From Hermatobates lingyangjiaoensis (lineage: Eukaryota > Arthropoda > Insecta > Hemiptera > Hermatobatidae): 64,000 nucleotides of DNA. Below the pieces are notes generated by a model, which did not search any database, was not told where the DNA came from, and was given only the letters and a program-made list of their open reading frames with translations. Position numbers and translations under genes: made by a program. Location of the stretch: positions 1,178,001 to 1,242,000 of the forward strand of contig JAPFBL010000049.1 in assembly GCA_026182355.1 (NCBI GenBank), read 5' to 3'. Shown in pieces: positions 63,309 to 64,000 of this stretch (position 1 is its first letter; the number at the start of each line of letters is the position of its first letter).

Positions 63309-64000
63309 AAATATGATTAAATTTCTACATGTGGAGACTATTTCATTAGCTTTTTACCCAAAAATGAGTAAATACATAATAACTGATTGCTCTACCTTAG
63401 AATTAGAAGTACTTCGGATAATAAAGAGTATTACAGATATACAATTTATATTAATGGTATAAAGGTCATTGCATTATATTCTTCAATTGCAACATTGAAG
63501 GAGAAAACCAAGTCCCCAAAATAAATCCTTAAATCAGATCAGCAAGTCGTAGCATGATCCTACCTTCTAATTCGCTTCCCAAATTACATAACACGGTACG
63601 GCGAATGATGTACCTCTTGAAGAAATGTCACATATTACTCATATTTTATTAATTCACAAAATCATAAGCTCTTATTTTAATAATGGACAGGACAATCGAG
63701 AACAGAACTTAAATATAGGTTTCCAAAACACCAATTCACCAAAACATATAATAGGTAAAACAAAGGAATACAACAAATATGATAAAAGCAGTGTAATCAA
63801 CTAAAATTGTAATTTGAAAAAAAATATATATAGAAAGGACTTTAAACAAATATATAAAGAACCCCTTAAAGATTATTTAAATAATTTAAACAACTCAAAA
63901 TATGCAAATAATTTAACTAAACATAGGGCATGAACTAAACAGTGTGAAACATTCAATGGACCTATTAAAGACATGACAAAATGAACGACTTAATGTAATA
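63309..64000. other. Sequence right of the LTR element, nothing recognised
   Basis: AT-rich, presumably still NAT10 intron. The open frame at 63271-63462 begins inside the LTR and is not a gene. Confidence 0.4.

Overview
This is a eukaryotic, strongly AT-rich (by eye roughly 70 percent A+T) and repeat-dense window. Split genes with canonical GT/AG introns, Penelope-like elements (PLEs), Helitrons, mariners, a hAT element and gypsy-type LTR elements point to an invertebrate, most likely an arthropod. The gypsy gag and protease resemble elements common in chelicerates, so a chelicerate is my guess, not a demonstrated assignment.

Host genes. (1) The minus strand from about 61.0 kb to 34.4 kb carries 15 phase-consistent exons of the RNA cytidine acetyltransferase NAT10/Kre33. 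The 5' exons lie beyond the right edge, and the C-terminus looks short. (2) At 22.5-29.2 kb there are two paralogous two-exon genes, each encoding a protein of 94-95 residues that looks like a single RRM-type domain. They are arranged head to head.

Repeats. From 1 to 22 kb there is no convincing host gene. A dispersed repeat of about 2.1 kb (called family X here) recurs in several decayed copies, one joined to Helitron helicase remnants. From 23 to 34 kb the RRM paralogs sit among a nearly identical 1.3 kb inverted repeat carrying the tail of a LINE ORF, a broken Helitron, a PLE tail insertion with an 18-bp target duplication, and a dead mariner. From 36 to 58 kb the NAT10 introns are filled with at least three PLE families, a mariner nested in a PLE, a gypsy-like gag-protease remnant split by a hAT element with an 8-bp target duplication, and many TA microsatellites and palindromes. 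At 62-63.3 kb there is a small LTR element with apparently identical 173-bp LTRs.

The most interesting signal is a recurring RNA motif in the PLE tails: a hammerhead ribozyme core (CUGANGA, one spacer base, a covarying stem II, GAAA, then a tiny palindromic helix III and a covarying stem I). It occurs about 20 times, in several unrelated-looking terminal sequences and on both strands, often as face-to-face inverted pairs. Hammerhead motifs in PLEs are known in general. The diversity of families, the palindromic pairing and the placement on the sense strand of NAT10 introns deserve checking.
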